Positions 13,738 through 22,854 are shown, counted from the first letter of the stretch. The stretch is DNA of 49,171 nucleotides from Muribaculaceae bacterium (GCA_017443765.1 JAFSYB010000130.1:1-49171); one strand, 5' to 3'. Numbers and translations: made by a program. The notes: generated by a model from the sequence alone, not told the origin.

Positions 13738-15021
13738 TTATCCGAAATTGTCGTAGTGGATGCTGGCGGGGTCAACGCCTAAAGAGTCAAGCAGGTCGTT
13801 GACGGTCTTGCTCATCATGGCCGGGCCGCACATGTAGTACTCGCAGTCCTCGGGAGCCTCGTGTGCGCCGAGGTAGGTGTCGCGCATCACCGGGGCCACG
13901 AAGCCCGGGGTGTACTTCACGCCGGCGGCATCGGCGGCCGGGTCGGGGCGGTCGAGGGCCAGGTGGAAGTGGAAGTTGGGAAACTCTTTCTCGATTTCGA
14001 GGAAGTCCTCCAGATAGAACACCTCGCTCAGCGAGCGGGCGCCGTAGAAGTAGTGCATCTCGCGGTCGCGTGTGTTGAGCGTGCGGGTCATGTGCAGGAT
14101 TTGTGCGCGCAGGGGGGCCATGCCGGCGCCGCCGCCCACCCAAATCATCTCCTTCTTCGAGTCGAAGATGGGGTGGAAGTCGCCGTAGGGGCCGCTCATC
14201 AGTACCTTGTCGCCGGGCTTGAGGGTGAAGATATAGCTTGAGGCGATGCCCGGCATCACGTCCTGGAAACCGCCGCCCTGCTCCTTGGGCTTGAACGGCG
14301 GCGTGGCGATGCGCACGGTGAGCATGAACCGGTCGCCCTCGGCGGGGTAGTTGGCCATTGAGTAGGCACGAATCGTGGGCTCGGTGTTGCGGCACTTGAG
14401 CGAGAACATTTTGTATTGCTCCCAGGTGGGCAGGTACTCGCCGAGCGATTCCTTGTCGATGTCGCGGTCGTAGTCCATCTCGAACTCCGGGATTCGGATT
14501 TGTGCGTAGGAGCCGGGTATGAAGTCCATGTGCTCGCCCGGTGGCAGGGCCACGATGAACTCCTTGATGAACGACGACACCAGGCGGTTGCTCACCACGG
14601 TGCACTCATATTCCTTCACGCTCAGCACGCTGGCGGGGAGCTGGATGGCAAGGTGGTCTTTCACCCTCACCTGGCAGCCCAGGCGCCAGTGGTCTTGCTG
14701 CTCGCGCCGCGTGAAGTGCACGGTCTCGGTGGGCAGGATTTCGCCGCCGCCCCGGGTGACCTGCACCTTGCACTGCCCGCAGCTGCCCTTGCCGCCGCAC
14801 GCACTCGAGAGCATCACGCCCTGGCTCTGGAGCGTGCTCAGCAGGCTTGACCCGCTCGGAACATCGAGCACACGGGTGCCGTTGTTGATGTCGATTTGCA
14901 CATTGCCGGTCGCCACCAGGTAGTGACGGGCCACCAGCAGGATAATCACAAGCAGCAGCGTGATGAGCAGGAATATCACCGCGCTGGCCACCACTGTGGT
15001 TGTTGCACTCAGGAGTATCAT
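13738..15021 (-). CDS. nqrF: Na+-translocating NADH:quinone reductase subunit F
   Basis: This 427-aa subunit accepts electrons from NADH and passes them via FAD and a 2Fe-2S cluster into the pump. An N-terminal membrane anchor (residues about 8-32) is followed by a plant-type ferredoxin domain with cysteines in SACGGKGSCGQC and the fourth in RLGC. The FAD site is RAYSMANYP and the NAD site GGGAGMAPLRAQI. The reductase ends with YYMCGPAMM and the closing YDNFG. Length and motif order are normal. It is the last nqr gene. Its leader carries four heptamer repeats directly before the ATG at 15021. Confidence 0.97.
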   Translation of the reverse strand: MILLSATTTVVASAVIFLLITLLLVIILLVARHYLVATGNVQIDINNGTRVLDVPSGSSLLSTLQSQGVMLSSACGGKGSCGQCKVQVTRGGGEILPTETVHFTRREQQDHWRLGCQVRVKDHLAIQLPASVLSVKEYECTVVSNRLVSSFIKEFIVALPPGEHMDFIPGSYAQIRIPEFEMDYDRDIDKESLGEYLPTWEQYKMFSLKCRNTEPTIRAYSMANYPAEGDRFMLTVRIATPPFKPKEQGGGFQDVMPGIASSYIFTLKPGDKVLMSGPYGDFHPIFDSKKEMIWVGGGAGMAPLRAQILHMTRTLNTRDREMHYFYGARSLSEVFYLEDFLEIEKEFPNFHFHLALDRPDPAADAAGVKYTPGFVAPVMRDTYLGAHEAPEDCEYYMCGPAMMSKTVNDLLDSLGVDPASIHYDNFG

Positions 15022-15029
15022 GATGTGGA

Positions 15030-15057
15030 ATGAGTTATCAGTTATGAGTTACGAGTT
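15030..15057 (-). repeat. Four heptamer repeats in the nqrF leader
   Basis: Read on the plus strand the units are atgagtt, atcagtt, atgagtt, acgagtt; in the sense (minus) direction they become AACTCAT/AACTCGT. They end 8 bases before the nqrF ATG. The same heptamers form the large array before nqrE and the one before murQ. Confidence 0.8.
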
Positions 15058-15097
15058 AACTCTGCATTGCGATAATTATGTGTTAAAAAAGCATTGA

Positions 15098-15712
15098 TTA
15101 AAGTTTGATGCCCAGGAAGCTCATAAAGGCGATGCCCATGAGTCCGGTGATGATGAACGTGATGCCCACGCCGCGCAGGGGGGCGGGAATGTTGCTGTAG
15201 GCGATTTTCTCGCGGATTGCTGCCAGACCCACGATGGCAATGAGCCAGCCGATGCCCGAGCCTAGGCCGTAGACGGTGGCGGTAGCCGCGCTGCCAAAGT
15301 CCTTCTGCTGCATGAACAGCGCACCACCCAGAATGGCGCAGTTCACCGCGATGAGCGGCAGGAAGATGCCTAACGAGGCGTAGAGCGACGGCGAGAACTT
15401 CTCCACCGCCATCTCCACCAGCTGCGTGCCGCTGGCGATGACGGCGATGAACATAATCAAGCCCAGAAAGCTCAGGTCCACGTCGGCCAGCGACGGACTG
15501 AGCCACGACAGCGCGCCCTCTTGCAGCACATATTTGTCGAGGGCGTAGTTGATGGGCATCGTCACCGTGAGCATGAAAGTCACGGCAACACCCAGACCCA
15601 GGGCGGTCTTGACGTTCTTGGACACGGCGATGTAAGAGCACATGCCCAGGAAGTAGGCGAATATCATGTTGTCGATGAATATCGACTTGATGAACAGGTT
15701 GAGTTCTTCCAT
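15098..15712 (-). CDS. nqrE: Na+-translocating NADH:quinone reductase subunit E
   Basis: A 204-aa integral membrane subunit. It opens MEELNLFIKSIFIDNMIFAY and FLGMCSYIAVSKNV, the conserved start of NqrE, with six hydrophobic segments in total. With NqrD it forms the related membrane pair that holds the intramembrane iron centre; the FLGMC cysteine fits that role. It lies between nqrD and nqrF, with an unusually long gap (297 bp) upstream filled by heptamer repeats. Length is normal for the family. Confidence 0.96.
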   Translation of the reverse strand: MEELNLFIKSIFIDNMIFAYFLGMCSYIAVSKNVKTALGLGVAVTFMLTVTMPINYALDKYVLQEGALSWLSPSLADVDLSFLGLIMFIAVIASGTQLVEMAVEKFSPSLYASLGIFLPLIAVNCAILGGALFMQQKDFGSAATATVYGLGSGIGWLIAIVGLAAIREKIAYSNIPAPLRGVGITFIITGLMGIAFMSFLGIKL

Positions 15713-15716
15713 AAAA

Positions 15717-15958
15717 AGTTACGAGTTACGAGCTACGAGTTGAGTGATGAGTGATGAGTGATGAGTGACGAGTGATGAGTTATGAGTGATGAGTGACGAG
15801 TTCTGAGTGATGAGTAATGCGTTACGAGCTACGAGTTGAGTGATGAGTGATGAGTGATGAGTGACGAGTGATGAGTTATGAGTGATGAGTGACGAGTTCT
15901 GAGTGATGAGTAATGCGTTACGAGCTACGAGTTGAGTGATGAGTAATCAGTGATGAGT
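15717..15958 (-). repeat. Heptamer array with a 96-bp higher-order unit in the nqrE leader
   Basis: The nqrD-nqrE gap is almost entirely heptamers of the form (a)gtgatgag, gttacgag or tgacgag, all in phase. A larger unit starts at 15725, 15821 and 15917, so two full 96-bp units (13-14 heptamers each) and part of a third are present. The units look identical by eye, implying recent or ongoing unequal exchange. The array begins 4 bases from the nqrE ATG. Sense orientation is ACTCATC/ACTCGTA. Confidence 0.9.
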
Positions 15959-16009
15959 TGGTGTGATGAATGGCTGCAAGCGGTGAGTGGCGCATTGGGG
16001 AATTGTGCG

Positions 16010-16636
16010 TTAATTCAGCTCTTGCAGTTCCTTGTTGCGGGCGCGGTGCACCCAGATGATGCAGGCCACGGTGATGAGTGCCATGGGGGGCAGAATCATC
16101 AGGCCGTTGTTCTCGTAGCCGTGGTCGTAACACCACTGCGGAATCACATGGCAGCCCAGCAGCGTGCCGCTGCCCAGCAGCTCGCGGAAGAATGCCACAA
16201 TCACCAGAATGGCGGTGTAGCCCAGTCCGTTGCCGATGCCGTCGAGGAACGCCGGCCATGGGCGGTTGTTGAGCGCGAAAGCCTCTAAACGCCCCATCAA
16301 GATGCAGTTGGTGATAATCAAGCCGATGAACACCGACAGCTGCTTGCTCACGTCGTAGGTGTAGGCCACGAGGAACTGCTGCACGATAATCACCAGTGCG
16401 GCCACCACCACCAGCTGAACGATGATGCGGATTGTGGTGGGGATGGTGGTGCGGATGAGTGAGATAATCACGTTGCTGAACGCCAGCACGGCAATCACGG
16501 CGATGCCCATCACAATGGCCGGCTTCAGGCTCGCCGTCACCGCCAGCGTGGAGCAGATGCCCAGGATTTGCACCAGCACCGGGTTGTCCTTCGACAGCGG
16601 GTTGAACAGCGCTTCTTTATTCTTTTTCGATAGCAT
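16010..16636 (-). CDS. nqrD: Na+-translocating NADH:quinone reductase subunit D
   Basis: A 208-aa membrane subunit beginning MLSKKNKEALFNPLSKDNPV and then LVQILGICSTLAVTASLKPA, the typical NqrD opening. Six hydrophobic segments are present and GRLEAFAL lies in the conserved middle loop. It pairs with NqrE around the iron centre; the GICS cysteine is the expected ligand. It lies downstream of nqrC (98-bp gap) and upstream of the heptamer array. Length is normal. The C-terminus after HRARNKELQELN is soluble. Confidence 0.96.
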   Translation of the reverse strand: MLSKKNKEALFNPLSKDNPVLVQILGICSTLAVTASLKPAIVMGIAVIAVLAFSNVIISLIRTTIPTTIRIIVQLVVVAALVIIVQQFLVAYTYDVSKQLSVFIGLIITNCILMGRLEAFALNNRPWPAFLDGIGNGLGYTAILVIVAFFRELLGSGTLLGCHVIPQWCYDHGYENNGLMILPPMALITVACIIWVHRARNKELQELN

Positions 16637-16734
16637 GGAGTTACAAGTTAAGTAAGGGTTAAGTTATACGGGGGGTAAGTTGTGCTATGTTGCTTTAAGG
16701 AGCTTAAATCTTGTCGGCTTGGCAAGCCGCTCTT

Positions 16735-17466
16735 TCAAGATGGGTTTGCGGTGGCACCGCTCAGTTTTTTGAGGAATGGCTCGTAGGGCGCGATGCAGGT
16801 CTGCATCATGGCACCCACGCCACGGCTGGTGATTGTGGCGCCGCTGATGGCGTCCACATGGTCGCTGCCGTTGCTGGGAACCTGCCCCTTTTTCATCACG
16901 CTCACGCTTTTGAACGCGCCTTCCTTGAAAACCTGCTTGCCGGCAAACTGCTGCTGGAACTCATCTTCGGTGATGCGTGCGCCCAGTCCCGGTGTCTCGC
17001 CCTCGTGCGAGAAGTTGGCCCCATAGATGGTCGAGCCGTCGGCATCCACGGCCACGAAGCCCCAGATGGGGCCCCACAGGCCGGCGCCGCGAACCGGAAT
17101 CACATATTTCTTGCTGCCGTCGTCGAGTGTGCACTCCAGCACGGGGAGCTGGCGGTCGGCTTCGGCGAGCTTTATATTCTTCTTCATGTCCACCTCAAAG
17201 GCCACGTTGCGGGTCGAGTCCACGATGTTGCCCTCGCGGTCCACGAGCAGGTCGCGGGTCACATATTTCTCGTAGGTGGCGGGCAACTCGCCCTCGCTCG
17301 GTGCCACGATGTGCAGCGAGGCCAGGATTTGGCTACGCTTGTCGTTGGCGATGTTCACGTCCTGCTTGGGCTTGAGGGCCATGTAGATGAACGCCAGGGC
17401 CACGCCCACAACCAGAACCATCACCGAGGCATAGACAATTTGATAGATATTGCTGTTCTTGTTCAT
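16735..17466 (-). CDS. nqrC: Na+-translocating NADH:quinone reductase subunit C
   Basis: A 243-aa subunit from the ATG at 17466 (MNKNSNIYQIVYASVMVLVV). A longer frame to 17508 runs back into the end of nqrB and is rejected. One N-terminal membrane helix anchors a periplasmic FMN-binding domain. The flavin-attachment motif SGAT is seen in DAISGATITSRGV, where the threonine is covalently linked to FMN by ApbE. GLWGPIWGFVAVD is the conserved core strand. The start lies 16 bp after the nqrB stop. Confidence 0.96.
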   Translation of the reverse strand: MNKNSNIYQIVYASVMVLVVGVALAFIYMALKPKQDVNIANDKRSQILASLHIVAPSEGELPATYEKYVTRDLLVDREGNIVDSTRNVAFEVDMKKNIKLAEADRQLPVLECTLDDGSKKYVIPVRGAGLWGPIWGFVAVDADGSTIYGANFSHEGETPGLGARITEDEFQQQFAGKQVFKEGAFKSVSVMKKGQVPSNGSDHVDAISGATITSRGVGAMMQTCIAPYEPFLKKLSGATANPS

Positions 17467-17482
17467 AGTCGATGTCCTCCAA

Positions 17483-18688
17483 TTATTTAGCAGCGGCGCG
17501 GCGTGCACGGCGCTTGATGTTGAACGAAACCACGCAGTGGTCGATGAGCGGTGCGAAAGCGTTCATCAGCAGCACGGCGAGCATGGCCCCCTCGGGGTAG
17601 CCGCCGTTGTACACACGTATCAAGATGGCCAGCACGCCAATCATGAAGCCGTAGATGTATTGCCCGATGCGCGTGCGCGCGCCGGTGACCGGGTCGGTGG
17701 CCATGAACACGGCGGCAAAGGCAAAGCCGCCGTAGCACAGCTGCGCGAGCGGGTCGAGCAGCGAGGCCGCGTAGGCCGGGGTAGGGCAGGCGTGGGCCAC
17801 AGCGGCCATCGCCAGGCCACCCGCAAACACCGAGCACATCACGCGCCACGAGGCGATGCCGGTGATGAGCAGCAGCGCGGCTCCGATGAGGATGGCCACC
17901 ATCGAGGTCTCGCCCGGCGAGCCCGCAATGGTGCCCATGAAGGCGTCGCAGGTGCCAATGGGTGTCCCCACCACATTATTTAATTGCAGCGTGTCGCCCA
18001 CGTGGGTGGCCAGCTGCCCCAGCGGAGTGGCTCCCGTGAAGCCGTCCACCACCTGCCCGTCGCCAATGCCCAGGATGCCGTCGGTCTTCACAAAGGCCGT
18101 GTCGCCGCTCATGCGCGACGGATAGGCAAAGAACAGGAATGCGCGGGTGATGAGCGCCACGTTAAAGATGTTCATGCCCGTGCCGCCAAACACCTCCTTG
18201 GCAAACACCACCGCAAATGCCGTGGCCACGGCCACCATCCACAGCGGGGTGTTGACGGGCACGATGAGCGGGATGAGGATGCCCGTCACCAGGAATCCTT
18301 CCTGAATCTCCTTGTGGTGAATTTGCGCGGCGATGAACTCAATGCCCAGGCCCACCACATAGCTCACCACGATGCAGGGCAGCAGGGCCAGCAGGCCGTA
18401 GAGGAACATCGTCCAGAACGAGGCAGCGGGCTGCCCGATGGCCAGGAAGTGTTGCAGGCCGATGTTGTACATGCCGAAGAGCAGGCACGGCAGCAACGCC
18501 ACCACCACGGTAATCATGGTGCGCTTGAGGTCGTTGCCGTCGTGAATGTGTACGCCCGAGGCCGATGTGGTGTTGGGCGTGAACAAGAACGTTTCCATGC
18601 CGTCGTAGACCGACTGCAATTTCGCCAGCCGCCCTCCAGGCATAAAGGCCGGCTTAATCTTGTTCATGTATTTTCTGAGTGATTTCAT
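17483..18688 (-). CDS. nqrB: Na+-translocating NADH:quinone reductase subunit B
   Basis: A 401-aa polytopic subunit of the RnfD/NqrB family, the part of the pump thought to carry Na+. It opens MKSLRKYMNKIKPAFMPGGR, with about ten membrane segments. The covalent FMN site is GFTGATPLGQL, with the threonine in the expected place. CYGGFAFAAVFMATDPVTGA is the conserved C-terminal loop. It follows nqrA with a 60-bp gap made of a short imperfect tandem repeat. Length matches the family. Confidence 0.97.
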   Translation of the reverse strand: MKSLRKYMNKIKPAFMPGGRLAKLQSVYDGMETFLFTPNTTSASGVHIHDGNDLKRTMITVVVALLPCLLFGMYNIGLQHFLAIGQPAASFWTMFLYGLLALLPCIVVSYVVGLGIEFIAAQIHHKEIQEGFLVTGILIPLIVPVNTPLWMVAVATAFAVVFAKEVFGGTGMNIFNVALITRAFLFFAYPSRMSGDTAFVKTDGILGIGDGQVVDGFTGATPLGQLATHVGDTLQLNNVVGTPIGTCDAFMGTIAGSPGETSMVAILIGAALLLITGIASWRVMCSVFAGGLAMAAVAHACPTPAYAASLLDPLAQLCYGGFAFAAVFMATDPVTGARTRIGQYIYGFMIGVLAILIRVYNGGYPEGAMLAVLLMNAFAPLIDHCVVSFNIKRRARRAAAK

Positions 18689-18693
18689 ATTTG

Positions 18694-18750
18694 CTTATTG
18701 GTCTTAATTGGTCTTATGGGGCTCATTGGCCTCATTGGCTCTATTGGTTC
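18694..18750 (-). repeat. Imperfect 9-10-bp tandem repeat in the nqrB leader
   Basis: The nqrA-nqrB gap consists of about six units of the type attggtctta / attggcctc / attggctct (plus-strand reading). Unlike the nqrE and nqrF leaders the unit is not a heptamer, but its position, ending a few bases from the start codon, is the same. Confidence 0.65.
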
Positions 18751-20074
18751 AGCTCATTTCGGTGCGCATGCGGTCGAGAGCCTGGCGCACGATGCGTTGC
18801 AGCTCCAGCTTGCTGGTGCAGGCAAACTCGGCCAGGGCGAAGTCCTCGGGGGCCACCTCGTAGACGCCCAACTGTTCCATCTTGTCGATGTCAAAGGCGA
18901 TGATGGCCTTGATAAGGAACTCGGCATAGATGTCCATGGGCAGCATGCGGTCGTATTCATCGAGGCGCACAATGGCGCGTTCGCCGCCCTTGACGCGGGC
19001 ATCCAGGCTCACGGGCTTGCGGTTGCCGGTGAGCCAGCTGGTGAAGTCGCGGTACAGGCTGAACCGCTTGGGGCTCAGCGAGGCCCAGCCCATAAACTCG
19101 TCGGGTTTGCTCACTTCGGGAATCACGGTCACATGGCGGTAGGGGGCGCGCAGCCAGCCGTTGGCCTCGACGCGCACGCCGGTGAGCGCGTTGCCGCTGA
19201 TGATGCGGGCACCGTCGAGCGGCTCACCGTTGAGCAGGCTGCTCATGCGGCAACCCATCGTGGCACGCACCATGCGTGGCTGCCCCAGGCACTCGCCGGT
19301 GAGGGCCACCACGGTGTCGTGGCTCACCATGCCCGTGGTGAACAGCTCGCCGATGCGGGCCAGCGTAACCACGTCGAGTGTCCACACCACCTCGCCCTTG
19401 TTCACCGGGCGCACGTGGGCAATCTGCACACCCGCGTTGCCGGCAGGGTGGGGGCCATCGAACACATTCACCTCGGCGCCGGCAACGTCCAGCTCCTCGC
19501 CCGGCCGGCAGCCAATGTGAACCTTGCCGTCGGTGAGGGTGGCAAGCACCTCCACGCCTTTGGCCAGGTATTTCTCGCGCTCGCCCATCACTGTGCGCAG
19601 CGAGGGTGCCAGCGGGGCCGAATCGAAGGCGGTGACAAAGATGTCGCGTGGGCGCACGTCGGGGTTGGGCACCACGTCGTAGGGGCGCTGGCGCAGCATC
19701 ACCCACAGGCCCGACTCCAGCAGCACCTCCATGGCCGGGCGCTTCAGGTCGAGCGTCACGCGGTTGTCGTGCTGGTCATCGGGGGTGATGATGATTGCCT
19801 CGATTTTGCGACGCTCGCCGCGACGCACCTCCTTCACCGTGCCCGACACGGGCGACACCACCCGCACCAGCTCGTGGTTCTTGTCGTGGTAGAGCGGCTC
19901 GCCGGCCTTTACGGCCTCGCCAGCCTTGCGGTCCATGCGGGGCGTGATGCCGGTGAAGTCGTCGGGCACCACGGCATAGTCGGCACTCAACTTCGCCATG
20001 CCGTCCACCTCGCCCGTCGTGAGCCCGCCTTTCAGCTTCAGGTCATAGCCTCTCGTTAATTTAAAAGTCGTCAT
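18749..20074 (-). CDS. nqrA: Na+-translocating NADH:quinone reductase subunit A
   Basis: A 441-aa cytoplasmic subunit from the ATG at 20074 (MTTFKLTRGYDLKLKGG). A longer frame to 20125 is rejected because it lacks the conserved start and lies in the leader. Conserved blocks include DFTGITPRMDRKAGEAVKAG, VVSPVSGTVKEVRRGERRK and FHTGMVSHDT-like LFTTGMVSHDTVVAL. NqrA has an RnfC-like fold and lies at the ubiquinone side of the complex. It is the first nqr gene; its promoter faces that of exbB. Confidence 0.96.
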   Translation of the reverse strand: MTTFKLTRGYDLKLKGGLTTGEVDGMAKLSADYAVVPDDFTGITPRMDRKAGEAVKAGEPLYHDKNHELVRVVSPVSGTVKEVRRGERRKIEAIIITPDDQHDNRVTLDLKRPAMEVLLESGLWVMLRQRPYDVVPNPDVRPRDIFVTAFDSAPLAPSLRTVMGEREKYLAKGVEVLATLTDGKVHIGCRPGEELDVAGAEVNVFDGPHPAGNAGVQIAHVRPVNKGEVVWTLDVVTLARIGELFTTGMVSHDTVVALTGECLGQPRMVRATMGCRMSSLLNGEPLDGARIISGNALTGVRVEANGWLRAPYRHVTVIPEVSKPDEFMGWASLSPKRFSLYRDFTSWLTGNRKPVSLDARVKGGERAIVRLDEYDRMLPMDIYAEFLIKAIIAFDIDKMEQLGVYEVAPEDFALAEFACTSKLELQRIVRQALDRMRTEMS

Positions 20075-20157
20075 TATATATAATAATGTTCTGTTAAGGC
20101 ACGTTCCCGCGGGCTTGCAGCGCAAGGAATGCGGTCGCGTGAGTATATAATATGCCG

Positions 20158-20165
20158 CAAAGTTA
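20158..20165 (-). promoter_or_regulatory. -7 element of the nqr operon
   Basis: Minus-strand TAACTTTG, a full TAnnTTTG match, about 85 nt before the nqrA ATG. TTTG sequences upstream lie 12 and 25 bp away, not at the preferred spacing, so only the -7 box is claimed. Confidence 0.6.
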
Positions 20166-20245
20166 AAACATTTTATTCAAACGACAATCACAAATCGGCC
20201 CGAAAAATCTTTTTGAGCAAAAAAGCGAAAAAAATTCGGCAATCG

Positions 20246-20277
20246 TTTGCCAAATCAAAATAAATGCCGTACATTTG
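20246..20277 (+). promoter_or_regulatory. Bacteroidota promoter of the exbB-tonB operon
   Basis: TTTG at 20246-20249 and TACATTTG at 20270-20277 with a 20-bp spacer match the consensus of the Bacteroidota primary sigma factor. Transcription would begin near 20284, leaving a leader of about 220 nt before exbB. The 20075-20502 gap thus holds two divergent promoters and this leader, and no gene. Confidence 0.8.
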
Positions 20278-20502
20278 CGTTAATTTTCTAAAAGAAAAGG
20301 TTTCATTTGGCTTGCGTATTGTGGCGCAGGGCGCCGAAAATAAGTGTGCCTCAACGCAATACCGCAGCGATATGCGCCCTTTCTTGCCGATATTCAGCTC
20401 CACGCCACTCAGCGGTGGTGCGCCTAATAAGGACTTGGAAAAAGGAACGAAAAACCAACAACTAATTATTCATTTTTTAACAACTTAATTTTTTTAAAAA
20501 TT

Positions 20503-21345
20503 ATGGCTGAACAAACAACTATCCAGAAGCCGCAGCAGAAACCTGCTGGCAACAAGGCTGTAAGCAGCAACGTGGGTGGTGTCAAGAACGCGTTCATCGT
20601 GATTTTGATCTGCCTGATTATCGCTGAGCTTTTCTTCCATCTCTATCTGGGACACGGCTCCCACTTCAAGGATGGCAACAACGCCAACGCCCCCCTCGAC
20701 TTGTTCGGAACGATTTACAAGGGTGGTTTCATCGTGCCTATTCTTCAGTGCTTGTTCCTCACGGTGATTGTGCTGTCGGTTGAGCGCTGGATTGCTCTGG
20801 CCAAGGCCAAGGGCAGCGGCAACATCACCAAGTTTGTCGAGAGCGTGAAGGCCGCCCTCGCCGCCCGCGACATCAACAAGGCCGAGGACCTGTGCCGCAA
20901 GCAGAAAGGCACCGTGGGTGCTGTGGTCTTTGCCACCCTGCAGAAGTACAAAGAGATGGATGCCGACACCACGCTCCAGAAGGAGCAGAAGCTCACCAGC
21001 ATCCAGCAGACCCTCGAGGAGGCCACCGCTCTGGAGATGCCCTCGCTGCAGCAGAACCTCCCCATCCTGGCAACGCTCACCACGCTGGGTACGCTGATCG
21101 GACTTCTCGGTACTGTGATCGGTATGATCAAGTCGTTCCAGGCTCTGTCGGCCTCGGGTGCTCCCGATTCCACCGAGCTCTCGACCGGTATCTCCGAGGC
21201 TCTTATCAACACCGCTTTCGGTATTCTTACCGCTGCTTTGGCCCTGATTGGTTACAACTACTTCACCGGCAAAATCGATAACATGACCTATGCTATCGAC
21301 GAGCTCGGTTTCTCGATTGTTTCTACTTTTGCCGCCACCCATTGA
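20503..21345 (+). CDS. exbB: ExbB/TolQ/MotA-type proton channel protein
   Basis: A 280-aa inner-membrane protein. After a Gln/Pro-rich cytoplasmic start (about 28 residues) there is a first membrane helix (NAFIVILICLIIAELFFHLY), a second (IVPILQCLFLTVIVLSVERW) and, after the cytoplasmic loop, the conserved MotA/TolQ/ExbB pair LPILATLTTLGTLIGLLGTV and INTAFGILTAALALIGYN. With ExbD it uses the proton gradient to drive TonB. The family contains several paralogues in Bacteroidales; the following exbD-exbD-tonB order supports ExbB over TolQ. First gene of the operon. Confidence 0.93.
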   Translation: MAEQTTIQKPQQKPAGNKAVSSNVGGVKNAFIVILICLIIAELFFHLYLGHGSHFKDGNNANAPLDLFGTIYKGGFIVPILQCLFLTVIVLSVERWIALAKAKGSGNITKFVESVKAALAARDINKAEDLCRKQKGTVGAVVFATLQKYKEMDADTTLQKEQKLTSIQQTLEEATALEMPSLQQNLPILATLTTLGTLIGLLGTVIGMIKSFQALSASGAPDSTELSTGISEALINTAFGILTAALALIGYNYFTGKIDNMTYAIDELGFSIVSTFAATH

Positions 21346-21405
21346 TTTCGATGTGGCGAGTGAACTAAAATCACAACAGAAACTTTTAAAGTTGTAAACT
21401 GAATC

Positions 21406-22143
21406 ATGGGAAAAGTCAAAATCAAGAAAAAAGAGACGCGCATCGACATGACCGCCATGTCGGATGTGACCGTTCTTCTGCTCACTTTCTTCATGTTGAC
21501 TTCTACCTTCCTTCAGAAGGAGCCCGTCACCGTGATTACCCCTCCCTCGGTCAGCGAGGAGAAGGTGCCCGACCAGAACCTGCTTTCGGTGCTGGTCAGC
21601 CCCGAGGGCAAGGTGTTCCTGGCCGTGACCGGTAGCAAGGACTCGACTTTCAAGAGCGAGACCGTGCGTGCCGACCTGCTGAAGAAAATGGCCGCTGAGT
21701 ACAATCAGGCCCACCCCAGTGCACCCGTCAACCTCAATAAAAAGGAGGTGGAGACTTTCTCCAAGATGCCGGCATTCGGTGTGCCTTTCAAGTACATTCA
21801 GCCCTGGCTGCAGCTTGCCGCCAAAGACATGACGCTGGCCGATAAAGTCCTCGAAGGCGAGGAGCCGCTCAGCGTTGGTGGACAAAAGGTCAAGCTCACA
21901 GGTATCCCTATCGACATGAACGAAGACCCAAACAAGCCCAACGAATTCCAAATGTGGGTCCGCGCTGCCTATAACAACGACAACGAGGAACTCAAGAATG
22001 CGATGGTGAAAGGTAAAGGTATTGCAATCAAGGCCGACCAGACTACGCCTTACAGCGTCGTCAACGTGGTCATGGACAACCTCCAGACCATGAAGATGAA
22101 CAAGTTCAGTCTGATGACGGCATTAAAAACTGAGGAGGAATAA
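21406..22143 (+). CDS. exbD: ExbD/TolR-type protein, first copy
   Basis: A 245-aa protein with the ExbD layout: a basic start (GKVKIKKKETRIDMTAMSDV), one membrane helix with the key aspartate just before it (MSDVTVLLLTFFMLTSTF) and a periplasmic domain. The domain is longer than that of E. coli ExbD (about 141 aa), with an extra region between residues 90 and 190, as is usual in Bacteroidales. It lies 60 bp after exbB and 3 bp before the second exbD. It should form part of the rotor/stator unit with ExbB. Confidence 0.92.
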   Translation: MGKVKIKKKETRIDMTAMSDVTVLLLTFFMLTSTFLQKEPVTVITPPSVSEEKVPDQNLLSVLVSPEGKVFLAVTGSKDSTFKSETVRADLLKKMAAEYNQAHPSAPVNLNKKEVETFSKMPAFGVPFKYIQPWLQLAAKDMTLADKVLEGEEPLSVGGQKVKLTGIPIDMNEDPNKPNEFQMWVRAAYNNDNEELKNAMVKGKGIAIKADQTTPYSVVNVVMDNLQTMKMNKFSLMTALKTEEE

Positions 22144-22146
22144 GAT

Positions 22147-22854
22147 ATGGCAAAGAAAGACAAAAGTCGTCAGAAAAAGTTCGATACCCGTATCGACTTC
22201 ACTCCTATGGTGGACATGAACATGCTTCTGATCACTTTCTTCATGCTGTGTACGACCATGATCAAGAGCCAAACGCTCCAAATCAGCCTGCCCAGCAATG
22301 AGAAGGTGGAGAAGGAACAGCAGAACAAGGTGAAGCAGAGCGAGGCCGTGACCATCATCATCGATGGCAAGGTCGACGACAAGGGCCTGTCGAAGCCCGA
22401 CGAGGGCATGCTCTACTACTTCGACGGTATGCCTCCAACGGGCGAGGAACTCAAGAACCTCACCGTGGCCAACCCGATGAAGCAGATTGAGTTCGGCAAC
22501 AAGACCGGCGGCGCCTATCCCGCTGTTCGTGAGATTTTGCGCGAGCGAAACAAAGCCGTGGTCGAGAAAATCGAGGCCCTGAAGAAGGACTGGAAGGAGA
22601 TGAAATTCGATCCCAACAGCGAGGAGAAGAACGACTCCATCTATCAGGTCAAGGCCAAGGCCATCCGCAACGACTCCACGCTCAAGCGACCTGTGGTGAT
22701 TATCAAGGCCACGCCCAACGCCAGCTACGCACACGTGGTGAGCGTGCTCGACGAGATGCAGATCAACAACATCAGCCGTTACCAGATTGACCGTATCAAC
22801 CAGGTGGACTCGGCCATGATGATTCTGCTCCAGGGCAAGGACGTGGGCAAGTGA
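22147..22854 (+). CDS. exbD: ExbD/TolR-type protein, second copy
   Basis: A 235-aa paralogue of the previous gene. KFDTRIDFTPMVDMNMLLITF gives the conserved membrane-edge aspartate and helix, and the periplasmic domain ends with HVVSVLDEMQINNISRYQID, close to the ExbD C-terminal strand-helix pattern. Two adjacent exbD genes, each about 100 residues longer than the enterobacterial protein, are typical of Bacteroidales energisation clusters, and the two products may form a heterodimer in the ExbB pore. Separated from copy one by only 3 bp. Confidence 0.92.
   Translation: MAKKDKSRQKKFDTRIDFTPMVDMNMLLITFFMLCTTMIKSQTLQISLPSNEKVEKEQQNKVKQSEAVTIIIDGKVDDKGLSKPDEGMLYYFDGMPPTGEELKNLTVANPMKQIEFGNKTGGAYPAVREILRERNKAVVEKIEALKKDWKEMKFDPNSEEKNDSIYQVKAKAIRNDSTLKRPVVIIKATPNASYAHVVSVLDEMQINNISRYQIDRINQVDSAMMILLQGKDVGK

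Noticed and set aside
15717..15958. CRISPR or coding repeats in the nqrE leader
   Set aside because: The heptamers are contiguous with no unique spacers, and all frames are broken by stops (TGA/TAG occur in the repeat itself).
20264..20488. Small plus-strand frame in the exbB leader
   Set aside because: It begins upstream of the predicted transcription start of the consensus promoter at 20246-20277 and has no recognisable product.
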